Source: Rhipicephalus microplus
Lineage: Eukaryota > Arthropoda > Arachnida > Ixodida > Ixodidae
Length of the DNA: 64,000 nt
Assembly: GCF_043290135.1 (NCBI RefSeq)
Contig: NC_134709.1
Coordinates: forward strand, 64,466,556-64,530,555
Direction: 5' to 3'
Shown: piece after piece, positions 1 to 12,600 of the stretch
Position numbering within the stretch: the first letter of the stretch is position 1
How the letters are laid out: each line of letters starts with the position of its first letter
Translations under genes and position numbers: made by a program
The notes under the pieces: generated by a model
What the model was told of the DNA's origin: nothing
Database searches by the model: none
What the model saw: only the letters and a program-made list of their open reading frames with translations

Positions 1-2718
1 TTTTGCACTGGCAGTGCTCACAATCGTATGCGTTCTACGCAGCTGCTCGTTGTCACAACTTGTGGTAATTATGTAGAACCTGCACTACCAACAGAACAAA
101 TGTAGGTTGAGCCTTCCATGATTTAAGGAAGCAGGCTCAGTCCACTTGAAGAAACGTCGTATGATTCGCTGCGTACTACTACATAAGTGTGAGAGCGCCA
201 AGGAACGGCTACTGCTAAGAAGCCGGGAAACAGATATATATTGCCACGAGCATATTACCTTGTATTCCGCGCTATCGTTGCTGACAGGCTTGTATATGCC
301 ACTGTTGGAAAGATGGTGAAAATAGGCTCGCGAAAAGAAAGATGAGTTTGTTTTGCCAGTAATCGGACTAGCCTGAAGTTCTTCTGTCCTCTAGATACAG
401 ATTTATGTTACATTCTAACGTCGAAATGTTAAACTTAACACAATGAGTCAATGAAGAATTTACCGACATACGGATGTATTCTTCATGCAAGGGTCCATAT
501 TTCTGTTTATATATACATCTTGTCCACATCATTACCGTTGTAAATTCATGCTTCCTGCTCAAAACAAACATTGGCGTCATCAGTGGGACAAGGGGTTAGA
601 CACCCTCCTGCCCTTAACGCTCACCCTCTAAATGTTTCAATTATTTGTAGTGTAATGACACAGGCACATTCAAATGCACGGCCAAACACAATGTATGGTT
701 CAACGCCCCACCTCTCACCCACTTATCCCGAAAACATTTTTGCTACGTCACTACTCATAGGTTATCAATATGGGAGATCAGAAAACACTTTCTCCATTTC
801 TCCGTGCTGTCAGCGTAGGATTGCACCAAAATGATGAAGCGTTACAGAAAAATTACCATGATTAATGAGGTGTTTGTTTTACGATTCGAATTTTTTAAGC
901 ATATTCATCCGTGGATGTTGATATGTAGTATTGCTTTGTTGCTGCACTTTCTCGCAGTTTACGATTTTTGTTTTACGGCCGGTTTTCGTAGTTGTCTCAT
1001 CGCTTCGACTGCTGAACGCCCCTCAACTATTATATAGCCTCGAAGGAAGTATTCATGTTAGGCAATATATATGACACTGCTTGAATGAAAATGCAGGGAT
1101 GCATTCCTGACGTCGCATTCGGGGATTGTAACTATATTTACCAACAGAGCTTGACGTCATGAGATTATTCTACTGAGCGATCCTTACAGAACAGCATTCT
1201 TGGAATGATGTGCCCCAGCACGGACACATTGTCTCGGCTGGTGCCCGTGGAGCCATTCCATGTCGCGAGAGTTCGAGCTTCAAGATGCTCTGCCCAGCGT
1301 TGCCAGTGTCTCCGAAGGAATCAGATGCAGGGGGCTGGCCCCGAAGACACAGTACCACTCTTCGCCGGGTGTCAGGACCTTCTTTGAGGTGCTCGCATTT
1401 TCTTCAACACATACTTCAAATGTTTATTTCTGCAGCTCTAGCTGGGCGCTGCGATTGCTGTGCAGTGTAACGTGCACGTAATTGGGACGCAAGTTCGCCG
1501 GAATGACGTTCACCTACATGCTACCTACGTTGATACATGAGTGCGATGGCAGCCTTCCATGCCAAAACATTGTGCCACTGTGAGCTGTATAGGTATGACA
1601 TTTAGTTAAATGTGGTGGTTCTTATAGCACTCCTATAGCCAGTGCTTTCTCCGGAAATATCTGTACCAATCGGCGTTCGCAAGCGGCCGTACGGCTCTGC
1701 CGCTCGTATCAGGCTCCTGGCTGGGTGCTTATATTTCGATTTGGCTAGAAGCAAGAACTTGGATTTAATTGCGCACACTGAAAGACCAGGTGGTCAAAAT
1801 TGTTACAAATTGTGTACACTATATATGGCATGCAGGATAACCATAGCACATATTTTATAATATTCTCTTGTTCTGATCTCTTGTAACTGAACGCATAATT
1901 TTGAACTGTTTTGAGTGCTTTATAATCAATACCTCCTCGTAAACCACAAGCAATGAGTCATACTTTAAAAATTGAAGCATCACTGGAGCTTTCGGGTCAT
2001 CTTGAAATTAGCCCGCCTATTACAGGTGTGCCAAACATTAAACGACACGTCGTGGATGAAAGCCTGGAAGGAAGACGATTACAGCTTCATGAATTCCAAA
2101 GAACGAAGATTAATCGTGCTGGAAACCAAAGAAAGCATTCGTTGTAAGGTAAGTGGTCATCACGCCCTTCACAAATCTATATAACTGTCTTCGAACCCGG
2201 ACACATAAAAGGACGATGGATATGCTTAAATAGCTCGAGGTATGCGTCATATTCAATACGTTGCACTTTCGAAACAGCCACGATTTAGGAGAGCGGGCTT
2301 TAGGCTAACTGTACAGATTCTGACTTGGTGTTTTCTTGAACGTCTGCATCAAGTGCTCTGTGCTCTACGACGTCCCTACTTTTTACAGCACACAGTCTCA
2401 ATGTTGTGGGCAAGTTTGCATGGCTATCACATCAACTGTGAAAGCCAATGTGCTGCCATGACTCTAACAGAGGTGATGGGGTGGAGCGTGGTGGGACTTG
2501 TGCATATATCTATTCCTTGTTTTTGTGCAACAAAATGTCTCTCTACGTTTCTTGAATCTATTCACTTATCCACGTGCGTGTCACACATGCACACGTGGCG
2601 CCAACAGGCAAGAAGACCGACGGCGTCAATAATTCGAACGCACCTTCACTGTCTGTTGAACTAGAAGACTTAAGTTTGACCAAAAAGTTTCTTAGCAATA
2701 AATATTTTCTGATATATA
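1..2718. other. No gene recognised
   Basis: Only short open frames occur on both strands, none with a domain or with splice signals that join into a protein. Composition is mixed and AT-leaning. I see no repeat family here that I can name. Confidence 0.5.
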
Positions 2719-2947
2719 TGTGGGGTTTAACGTCCCAAAACCAACATATGATTATCAGAGACGCCTTAGTGGAGGATTCCGGATATTTCGACCGCCTGGT
2801 GTTCTTTAACGTGCACCCAAATCTGAGCACATGGACCTACAACATTTCCGCCTCCATCGGAAATGCAGCCGCCGCAGCTGGTATTCAATCCCGCGACCTG
2901 CAGGTCAGCAGCCTAGTACCTTAGCCACTAGACCACCGCGGCGGTGC
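2719..2947 (-). repeat. tRNA-headed SINE (Ruka-like), copy 1
   Basis: Read on the minus strand, the element starts with a tRNA-like head: an A-box-like TAGTGGCTAAGGTA and a B-box-like stretch next to GCGGGATTGAA. A body of about 150 bp follows, ending in GGGACGTTAAACCCCACA. The same sequence recurs at 3269, 14071 and 29398 in this window. The layout (RNA polymerase III type head, non-coding body) fits a SINE; likeness to the tick Ruka family is from memory. I did not find a clear target duplication for this copy. Confidence 0.85.
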
Positions 2948-3253
2948 AATTAATATTTGCAACGTCACCGGTGAATCAGTGCGTTAAACGCACCAACTTG
3001 ACCATTCGCAAGCTTGAGTGGTCATATTGTACTGGGAGCGTGCTCTGTCAACAAAAATTAGCCGGCCAGATTAATAACTGTTTTTGAGGAAATAAAGCGT
3101 GTCGTATCTCACTCCTTGTGTTTGCAGTTATTGAAAGCTTGATAGTTTGGAATGCGCACATTTTTTATATGTTAGCACTATAAAGGACAGCGTTGATCGT
3201 ACATTAAAACAGGTCTAGAAGGCAGTGCAATTACAGAAAGGCTCTCAATGTGT

Positions 3254-3518
3254 AGCTGCCATCATCTAATGATATGTGGGGTTTAACGTCCCAAAACCAC
3301 TATATGATTATGACAGACGCCGTAGTGGAGGGCTCCGGAAATTTAGACCACCTGGGGTTCTTTAACGTGCACCCAAATCTGAGCACACGGGCCTACAACA
3401 TTTCCGCCTCCATCGGAAATGCAGCCGCCGCAGCCGCGATTCGAACCCGCGCCCTGCGGGTCAGCAGCCGAGTACCTTAGCCACTAGACCACTGCGGCGG
3501 GGCAGCTGCCATCATCTA
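3254..3518 (-). repeat. tRNA-headed SINE (Ruka-like), copy 2, with target duplication
   Basis: A full-length copy of the SINE at 2719. It is bounded by a perfect 15-bp direct repeat, AGCTGCCATCATCTA, at 3254-3268 and 3504-3518, the mark of LINE-driven retroposition. The B box (GGTTCGAATC on the minus strand) is better kept than in copy 1. The element body is 3269-3503. Confidence 0.9.
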
Positions 3519-5044
3519 CTAACCCAGTATTACGTTGAAGCCACTGGGCGTGCTAAATCTACTCTAGTTACAAAGAAAAGACTTTTGATCCGCGTAAATT
3601 CCATACAAACAAGTCCGCATGGCCCACGTTTAACGCCTTGCTTATATGTTGTGTATCTCGCTGTGGTGTCGCTATGCTTGGTACGCTTATTTCATTGAAT
3701 ATTCTTTGTGATTGCTATTTTAAATAATTAAGATAATGAAGTACGAACCAGTTAAATCTATATACTAAATTCTGCCACTTTCTGAATTTATGCTAAGGGT
3801 GAAATGATATGCTGCAAGATCACCTATGAAAAAAAAAACAGAAGTTAAATATTCCTGAAAGTTGTAGTGAGTTTAAAGGGACACTAAGAGGAACAATGAG
3901 TTGAATTAAATTAGAAAAATGCACTCTCAGAACTCTAATGACATATGTTTCTATATAATAAGTTAGGTATTAGCGAAGAAAATGAAGGTCGAGGTTTAAT
4001 TTTTTGGGGGGTGCAGGAATTTCGTGCGTTCTGTATGAAATTTCAAAATGCATTTTTGGCATTTTCGTTGCATTGGCTCGATGGAATTTGCTGAATCTTT
4101 GTATGGTATGTACATTTCACCCACAGATTAAAATACACTTCATTTTAATGATTGCAAGCTGCGTATTACCCTGTAAACACTTTTTCGAAAATTCTTACGT
4201 CATGAAGTATGCAGCGGGAATCTCAAGGTAGCGTCGCCGCCAGCATTTTCTTTTGCCTCGTTTTATTGTTTGCTAAGCGTCATGTCATTTTAACAGTGGT
4301 GTCGTGTCGTGGTAGTGGTTTTATTAAAAAAGCAGGAAACTGAAGCTTGCTCTTTACTTGCAAGTAAAACTGAATATATTGTTAGGTCCTAAAGTTTTAC
4401 CATCTCTCACATTTTTGCAGGTATGAAACAGTTGCTCAATGAAAATACACAATTCTCAATATCTCTTTCAAGAAACTACAGGCACCGTTCAAACACGCTT
4501 TCACAATACTTAACACAGTAACACATGTATGTGTAGATGTTTTTCCACTCTAGCTTACGATTTCTCGCGCAAAGAATTCTCCAGTTCCAAGGCACCATTT
4601 TGGAAGGAATAGGCAGCAAATCCTAGCTGGTTCCACATTAGTTTTACACCGAGCACTCTGAGGCGTACGACGGGCATTCGTTAGTGTGCCTCTACGATTC
4701 AATGTTGATTTCTGATCAAACTCGTCTCCGAAGCCTTTACTGGCTATGCTGTAGCCGGAAGTCCACATCAAATATAACACAATATCAGAAGCGCGTATCT
4801 GGAGCTTACTTGTGTTAGAAAAGATGAGGAGCAGGAGGCACGTCAACTGCAGCTTTTCCGAGCGAAACACAGTAAAAACAGCGAAACCTCAATGGCTTTT
4901 GTCGTCATGGTCAGAAAAAAGTGATTAGGATAACAAACAAAAGCTTCCGACTCTTCAAAAGTATCTGCGATTAGAATATGACACAATCAAAATGCGTACA
5001 ACGTCTGTGTACATCAGCTGTGGCAAATCATAACACTGGGTAAT
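3519..5044. other. No gene recognised; possible MITE end at 3873
   Basis: AT-rich DNA without a convincing exon. At 3873-3886 TTAAAGGGACACTA resembles the terminus of a TTAA-flanked miniature element that I recall as common in ticks; no matching inverted end was found, so this is only a suggestion. The minus-strand open frame at 4550-4870 has no recognisable domain. Confidence 0.35.
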
Positions 5045-5160
5045 GTTCATCATCATCATCATCGTCAGCCTGACTACGTCCAGTGCAGGACAAAGGCCTC
5101 TCCCATGTTCCACCAGTTAACCCGGTCCTGTGCTTGCTGCTGCCAATTCATGTTACTGTC
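5045..5160 (-). mobile_element. RTE-like LINE, 3' end fragment
   Basis: On the minus strand this reads like the last codons of an RTE-type reverse transcriptase ORF (GCACAGGACCGGGTTAACTGG, then a stop after CTGCACTGGACG) followed by a (GATGAT)n tail, seen on the plus strand as CATCATCATCATCATC at 5048. The same end occurs on the plus strand near 30,360-30,470 and 60,650-60,750, where more of the ORF is kept. It is a 5'-truncated, dead copy. Confidence 0.75.
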
Positions 5161-6246
5161 ATGGGTCATGTTACTGGGTTAGCAACTCGGTTCGGATGCT
5201 TTTCGAGAGTCGCAAGAGTGCGGCGCTCGGGACATGCTGTTCGACGCCGTGGCCACCGAGTTCCGCCAGCTTCGGCGCAGTGCAGGCGGCAAGCTGCCGT
5301 GAAAATCCCGCCACGTGCGGCTCACTGTGGTGCACGAAAATGGACGCACGAGCTGTCTCGGCATCGTCTAGGACCCATTCTTTCCGATGGTTGCCGAACT
5401 GGGGACTCTGTTGGGCTTGTACTGCTGAATTTATATGCGTAGTTTTTACAATGTACTCAAGTGATCTATCATTAAATTTTCTGAAAGTAATCCTTGCCTG
5501 TGATTCGATTTTGCGAAGTTATATTGCTTTAGCGAATATGAGCTCGCGATGAATTTTGACACTGCCTTAATTTGCCGTCCGCTGCATTCTTGTTACTAAT
5601 ATTAGATGGTTGATGTCCAAGCTTAAATTAATCTCAATAATTATAACTTGGTACCTGAAGTTTATATCTTCGCACTCACCAATTATTTTAATCACAAGAG
5701 AAAACGAACAACACAAACCTATCTCTTTGCCTTACAACAAAGTACCTTGTTTGATTCTTTTGTTGGCTCATGTAAGTATTTGATGCCATCAGGTTATGAC
5801 AGATATCATTTTATTGAAAAAATATGTTTCAGTGAAGTGCTTCTGCAAAGTCTTCTTCAAAATACGTTGCTTCCAGCATTTCCTTTTTTTCATTCTACTC
5901 GGCACTGCGGTATATATGGCTTGGTCTAGATCGATGATAACTAATCTTTCACTTCAATTTCGCATGTTTACATGGCGTAAAGAATTCTTAAGATATCTGC
6001 AGACATTTCGCATACCGCTGGCTTTTACTTCTTCCTATTTCTTTTCTCTCCCACCTTTCTTATTGTCGTGCTCAAGGAGGCGCCGCCTTACGCATTTGTG
6101 AATTCAAGCCCCACACTTTTGATTGGTCGATGTGCTGTGTATTTCATTACCCACTTAACTGCCGGAAGTAAAGAGAACGTGGTGGTGTTTTATTGCTCGT
6201 TCATTATTAATGTTACCTGAAAGATAGTGTCTGACCACAAACGATA
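5161..6246. other. No gene recognised; GC-rich patch at 5180-5400
   Basis: A GC-rich stretch of about 220 bp is open in more than one plus-strand frame (residues such as MLFDAVATEFRQLRR in one frame), but it has a stop inside and no family I recognise. The remainder is AT-rich and empty. Confidence 0.35.
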
Positions 6247-6347
6247 AGAATATAATAATAATTTATAATACTCTACTAATAATAAAATTATTATAATATT
6301 AATAATAATATTTTATTATACTAAAATAATATAAATAATATTATATC
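6247..6347. repeat. AT-rich low-complexity tract, (AAT)n-like
   Basis: About 100 bp made almost only of A and T, with many TAATAA and ATTATTA steps. The flanking 6348-6714 shows no gene. Confidence 0.8.
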
Positions 6348-6714
6348 AGAGATGTCACAACTTTGCCGTAAGGGCGAAGCAATGAACACGATAGCAACAA
6401 ATTTGAAGGTCACGCGCAGAATCGCAAGCAGATCGAAACGTGCCCCACGTTTCTCACGCACAAATGACGTACAAAACGTACTCACAGGTACAGATGAACG
6501 TAAATAAGCGTCTCAGTTGTTACTTCGCTGTGTCCGAAAAGCATGCCCTTTTCGCAAACGGAAACTGTGCAGCGATTTCAGGGACCTTTGTGCGCCCGGT
6601 AACTACAACAGAATTGCTCCGACGAAACCCAAAGGCTAGCCAGGACGTACGATTCTCCCCCCCGCAAGATGAGTGCGGGCTATCAAGCGTACACCCCCTT
6701 ATTCTCTACGCGGC

Positions 6715-7290
6715 CACAGTATGCGTGAGAAATGACAGCCGTCGCGCGCTCACTGCGCCATCCTGCTGATAATGCTGAAAAACACGACAGTTTCCCCCCG
6801 AGATGCCTGCCAACAGCGGTAAGTGGTAGATATGAATAGCTTGCCGTTTGAAGGTTGATGGAGGTACCTTTCGCTGGCTCAGTGGATTCACGACGCTTAG
6901 GTCTCACGTGTGAGTCCACACGCTGGAGTCTTTTTTTCTGGGATTTTTATTGCGATTACAATTATATGGACACACGCGGCTGGATTTTGCGGCCGGCGTG
7001 GGCGTTAACGTCAGCGCCGATGTCATGCGCCGTACATGTACACGCATCTATATATATGAAAACGGAAGAAAGAAAAAAAATCCAGAAAAAAAGCACTCCG
7101 GGGCGTGGAACCGAACCTAGGACTTCTGCTTCGTGAAAGTGAGGCGCTAACCACTGAGCCACCACGGAGAACGTTCTTCACCGCTCAAACGGCAAGCTAT
7201 ATCTATCACTTACCGCGGATGTGTTTACAGCATTACCAGAAAGATGGTGCAATGAGTGCACGTCGCTACATCACGCAGTGGCGCTCAATC
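6715..7290. repeat. Long imperfect inverted repeat with tRNA-like arms
   Basis: The two ends are imperfect reverse complements. For example GCGGTAAGTGGTAGATAT at 6818 pairs with the complement of the stretch at about 7204-7222, and TAATGCTG-AAA at 6769 pairs with 7225-7238. Each arm contains a tRNA-like head: GGCTCAGTGGATT on the plus strand at 6877, and GGCTCAGTGGTTAGCG on the minus strand at about 7163. A spacer of about 100 bp separates them. It is either one foldback element or two oppositely oriented copies of the same SINE-bearing repeat. Confidence 0.65.
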
Positions 7291-7414
7291 TAATCTCCTA
7301 CGCGTACTTTGCCCGGCTTAGAGAAGGGGAGCGACGCTCCGTGACGCGCCCTCATCTCGCGGTGGCGAGGAGGGCACGATCGTACGCCTTGGCTGTTGTA
7401 GGCTTTACTTGGAA

Positions 7415-7512
7415 CAGTTCTGTTGTAGTTACCAGGTAACGGTTCTGCTGTAGTTACCGGGTAACGGTTCTGCTGTAGTTACCGGGTAACGGTTCTGCTG
7501 TAGTTACCGGGT
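7415..7512. repeat. 25-bp tandem repeat, about 4 copies
   Basis: Units at 7441-7465 and 7466-7490 are identical. A degenerate unit precedes them (7415-7440) and a partial one follows (7491-7512). The core GTTACCGGGTAAC is nearly palindromic. Confidence 0.9.
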
Positions 7513-9601
7513 GCACAATGATCACTGCAATCATTGCAATCTGCGTTCGCGAAAAGTGCGCGCTTTCAAGACTCGGCGAAGTAACAAATGAGACGCCTAT
7601 TCCTGTGCACCACTAGCTGTGAGTACGTTTCGTGCGTAATTTTTGCTTGAAAAACGCCGGGCACGTTTCAATCTGCTTTTCATTCTGTGCGTTACCTTTC
7701 AAATTGCTGTTATCGCGTTCATTGCTTCGCCTTTGTGGCAAAGCGGTGACCTTTTTCTTTCTTGCATTTTCATATAGACCTTTTCAAAAACGCCTCGCTG
7801 GGTGCCGCCATAGTCCTCTTTGGGCTGCGCGAATCGACGTGACCCCTCAAAAATGCCCTGACAAAGCTGCGTCCTTAGCTTTCGTATTCCCACGCGCAGC
7901 CCATCATGGGGGTGTTTTTTTTCCTCCTGTGAAAAGGTGGATATGTATATAAGTATACATATAAGGTGCATGACATCGACGCTGGTGGCGAAATCCAGCC
8001 GGGAGTGTCCATATAATTGCTATCGCAATAAAATATTATACATAATATTCATTGAAGTCTGTGCAATTATGACGTGCATGCATTTTTATCTTCTATATAT
8101 CTGTTTCATGCTCGAGTAAGAACTATTTCATTCGGTTTAATTATGTTATGCAGTAACTCTGAGTTTTGGTTTTTTAGATTATAATATATTGTAAAGCATA
8201 ATATATTGAATATCCGGCTTTGTGATTTATTACATGGCAATGCACTTTATGTTTTTTTTTCTAGTAGTAGCAGCCAGTCAGCCTTTTAGTGGGGGAGTTG
8301 TGCTATTACTCCCTTACCAAACATTAAAAAATGGTTCTAATTCCATATAAATAATAAATTACAGTCAAGAACGAGAATGTGAGTAGCATCATGGAGTGTA
8401 AACGGTTGTTTGTTCATTTCATTTATTGATAAAGAGTCAAGAACTCAACAGCTTCAACCTATGAACTCTTGGCTGAGTATTGACCGTTTAGGAAAATGAA
8501 GAGAGGTGAAAGGAGAACACGCGTCTAGTAGAATTTTCATCTTTTTTCAGCCCGGTGCTGTGTGTCAATGACCCCCTAGCAGTGAGCCGGAAATAAGCCA
8601 CAGATCTTGTCCACCCGAGACGATTCGACCCATCTAGATCAGGCAGGCGCCTGCAGATGAAATGTCTCTCAGTGTTCACGCTACATTGCACGCAAGGAGC
8701 CAGAGGTAGACGACGACGTCTGTGATTGCCGTGGGCGTTCTGCGTCGGGCTTGTCCCTCTCATATCGACTGCCAGTCGGTCAGAATTTCACACGCACATG
8801 TCTGTAACATGACAGGAGTGAATTGTGTTTAGCCCAACCGGAGGGAGTAGGGTTCCACCCTCGGAGGTGCGATGCTCTACAGTGAAGTCAATCTATACAG
8901 CTGGGGCGATCTTGATGTCGCAAAAAAAAAAGAGAGGGGGGGGGCAGTGTATGGGGTCATACACCATCTGTGTTGTACCAAACCTGGCATGACCGTTATC
9001 CCACGACGTCACTGGGGACAACTGTATTCCAATTCAACAACGTAGCTAAAAAATGTACGGAGCATTCGTTTGTACACATCCTGGAACACTGCAGCGTACA
9101 AACGTGCGTGTGGAAGGTACCCACATATCCTACCTCACACAAGGAAGTTCTAGAAGCTCAGGCGAACCGATGCTGCTAAACATTCGTGTTTTACCATGGC
9201 CCCCCTCCCCATACCTTTCACAGCGGAGCTCTTTAGGGTTTTTGTTGAGCGGGGTAGTGCGAACAGGAATGATCAACATTATGAATCGGAACATGCTCGC
9301 TTCGTCCTCTTCGACTTCTGCTCAGCTCCCACAACACGTGCGCCGATTTTCCCGGCGCGTATTACAAAAGCAAGGATGGGTGACTCTGTTACACGGCCAA
9401 AATGACCTAACATCGCGGAACAACTTCGCGTGACCACAAATAACGGAATGTTACGTCAGTAGCCACGTGACTAGAATCTCGTACAGTTGCGTAACTGCTC
9501 GCCAGGCTGAAAACCACGTAACATCACGGAGCGTCTCGCCACCTGTCTAAATCATGTAACATTTATTCACGAGACTAAATCAAACAATATCGCTTCATAG
9601 G
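7513..9601. other. No gene recognised
   Basis: An open minus-strand frame of 91 codons lies at 8488-8763, without a domain or a convincing splice site. A G-run occurs near 8935. Nothing else stands out. Confidence 0.4.
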
Positions 9602-9690
9602 TAGTCATGTCACATGTTCCCGTCATACGCCACGTAGCAGATAGTCATGTGACAGGTTTCCGCCATATACCCCAGACCAGCTAGTCTCAC
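9602..9690. repeat. 40-bp imperfect tandem repeat, about 2.2 copies
   Basis: Two adjacent units (9602-9641 and 9642-9681) both begin TAGTCATGT and share ACA(T/G)GTT(C/T)CCG and CATA. A third unit starts at 9682. Scattered CACGTAAC-like words from about 9400 suggest an older, more decayed array upstream. Confidence 0.65.
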
Positions 9691-12600
9691 GGTAAAATGA
9701 CACAAGCATGTAACACATCATAACATGACATATATAGCGAAGTCTAGTAACACCAAGTACTTCTAGCAAAAGCTTGGTATCACTAGCAAAACTAAGCCAG
9801 GTAGAACACTAGCTCTGCTGACGGTTCCAGCTTTGTGCCGCTAATGCAAACTGTGCAGATTTAGTTTTGAGGACAATGACCTCACAACTTTCTTCTATAT
9901 GCAGTATGCAACGATGTCTAATTTCTGACAAGCGATATCGGCTGCGCTGGAAAGAAGCACCGCCTAAAGTAGTGTCACAATAATCCGCGTAGGTTCAACT
10001 GCGTGCTCACTCGCATACTACAAGCGAATGAACTGGTATTGGCTAGACTTGACTGAACTATGAACAATCGACCAACAGCTGTTATAAAACTGACATCATT
10101 TTCATTAAATGTCAACCAAACATTCGGCTGCATTTGATCTGCCAGACTTCTGATAATCGCGACGCATCCAAGTGGCTCACATAAAACACGCTCTTTTCCG
10201 CTTGTTTAAGTTTACTTTTGGTAATAGCATGGGTGTGATGTAACATTGGTCCCGTTAAGCTTTTATTTTCTGCTGCCTAACTATTGCATTTCAGTACACG
10301 TGTGTTGTATGTGTAATATTAGTTTATGTAAGCATGTTTTTTTATGGTTTTTTTAAAGTCATTTATAAAATTGCTTTGAGCCGGTGAGCTTGCCGTTGTT
10401 CGCACCCGAGCTCAACGTCAAGACAGACATACCTTCCACACATTAAGTTTTACTGAAACGACTAGCCAACAAAATGTGGTAAATAACTTTGTAATTATTA
10501 ACTTGGCGGCAGTTATTTTTATGGGATATTTTGGGTATGTGGTGATATCTGCCATACCCATTTTTTTGTAAAAACTTTAAAAAACACGTATTTTATATGT
10601 TAATTATCGAAATGGAGCTCCTATCAAGACTCGTCGCAGTATAGTGTAGTCAGAAATTACAGCTAATCTGCTAATTTATTTATTTCTTGTAATCTAAGTA
10701 AGCGTAGAGAAATGCCTCCAAGAAGAAGCGTTGCAGGGGCGGCACCCTATAGTTTCACGCTGCCCAGCGAAAGAAAAGGTGGCACTTAGTTTTGTTTGGT
10801 ACATCGCGAAAATACCTTTTAAGGACGAAGCATGACACACGAAAAATAAGTGGATCACTTCTGTGTTATAGACAACTAGCGTTTTTTTTTTTTTCGAACG
10901 AATTCCGCTGCAATACAACTGTCTTAAATTTCTCACGTGAAATTGCGATGTCACGTAAAACAGCGAGGGCGTTAATATGTACATTTAGGTCGCACCTACA
11001 AGAAAAAGACGCGATAGCGATCGGCTCTCACACGGCACACATACATACACGCAAGCACCCACTATCGCCATCCGAATTGCGAGCCTTCGCTTCTCGATGA
11101 AGTCCTAAGTTCTTCCGATAGGAAAGCCAAACTCGAGACGCCCTCCGGCTCATATCTTTACTTGCATCACCTAAAATTTTCCTTCATGACAAAAGTTGCC
11201 ATTTCGCTCTAACCAATGACGCCGACAGCAAAATTTATGCAAATCAAGCTCTTCAACACTATAGTGGTAAAAAATGTTGAAGCTTAATTTTCAAAATTAT
11301 TGTTTAAAAGGTACCCTACATGTTGCTAAAGAAAAACAAGCCAAATCATTCTTGCCTGCATTTATGGTGACAAGCAATCTTCACGATTAATTTTGTAAAG
11401 TGAATCAGTAACAATTTCGATATTCTTGTGCGCAATATAAGATCACATGCACCTTTGAAACTGTTGGCTGACGAGAGACTGATGCTCGGAGGCGTACATT
11501 CAGCTATACGCCACAGAAGATGCGCCGGAAGGTCTTTAAAGTGGGAGCTTCTGGCAGGGCGCGTTGTCAGCGATGTGTGGGCTGGCAAATCCACTTCATT
11601 ATTTCTTAGCCAATGCACCATTTCATCAAAGATCATAAATATACTTGCGGAAGCTACCAGCTCTGGCAGAAATCATTTGCTTTTGCTTGCTATAGGTATT
11701 GCAAGTCTTCAAGTGCGCAAGTTGCATCTGCACTTCTTCGTCACAAGTGGCGGTGTGAACGTTGGGTCCTCGTGTCATGTACGAATGACTGAATCGGAAA
11801 GCATCCAGAATCGCCATGCGTTTCAATACTTTATCGTCGTGCGTTACAATACTTTATCGACGACGGGCCAGTAGTATAGCGCCATGTCACTCGAGAGGCA
11901 AATGCCAGAGCAGCCGGAAAATCATGTCAGCGCACGTCAAAAACGTCTGCATTTTTCTCTGCCTTTGGAGCATGCCGCCACTGCCGCCACTTCGCCACTT
12001 TCAGAATTAATTCCGTTTTGCCCGTTACTTGATAATTCAATTCGGTACCGATTATGAGTCATGCACGCAAACAACTGAAAAGAAACAACATTTACCTTTC
12101 CAAACGTTGATTCAGGAGATGCACCAGTAGAGCGGCAACGAAGGCAGCAGAGTCAGCTCGCTGTGCAAAAGCGACACACGTTGGGGCATGGAGACTGGCT
12201 GCTGCTGCTGCTGCAGCACCTTCCTCTGCTTCTAGGCTTCTCAGCAATCCAAATCCAAGTGCATCGTTGCAAAAGCCACGAGTTTTGTCGTGATGAAAAC
12301 GTAGTTTGTGATCGAGCCGATAGGAATCACCACCGACTACATGGCCACCATCTCGCAATACCGGCCGATTGTTTTTATCACGTAATTTGTAATCTAGTGC
12401 AGCTCAATCACATCTTCTCGAGAAGCAGAAAGGCACTCCGGCTTCGCTCGATGGAAAAATCGGTATCAGACTGATTATTGCCGCTTCGGGCTCGCGGCAT
12501 GGTTTGCCGGCCGTTAAACGGCAAGGCAAGTGGGTCTCCTATATGAGTAGTGCCACCAGCAAGATGCGAACTTGCAACATTCGATTTTTGTTCTATGGTG

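Noticed and set aside
5130..5552. 140-codon plus-strand frame starting in the RTE tail
   Set aside because: Starts inside a mobile-element remnant, several frames are open because of GC bias, and no family was recognised.
8488..8763. Minus-strand frame of 91 codons
   Set aside because: No domain, no signal peptide and no splice partners; length is within chance.
12092..12358. Minus-strand frame of 88 codons with a poly-Ala run and a possible donor
   Set aside because: No recognisable domain and no partner exon found; kept only as a note.
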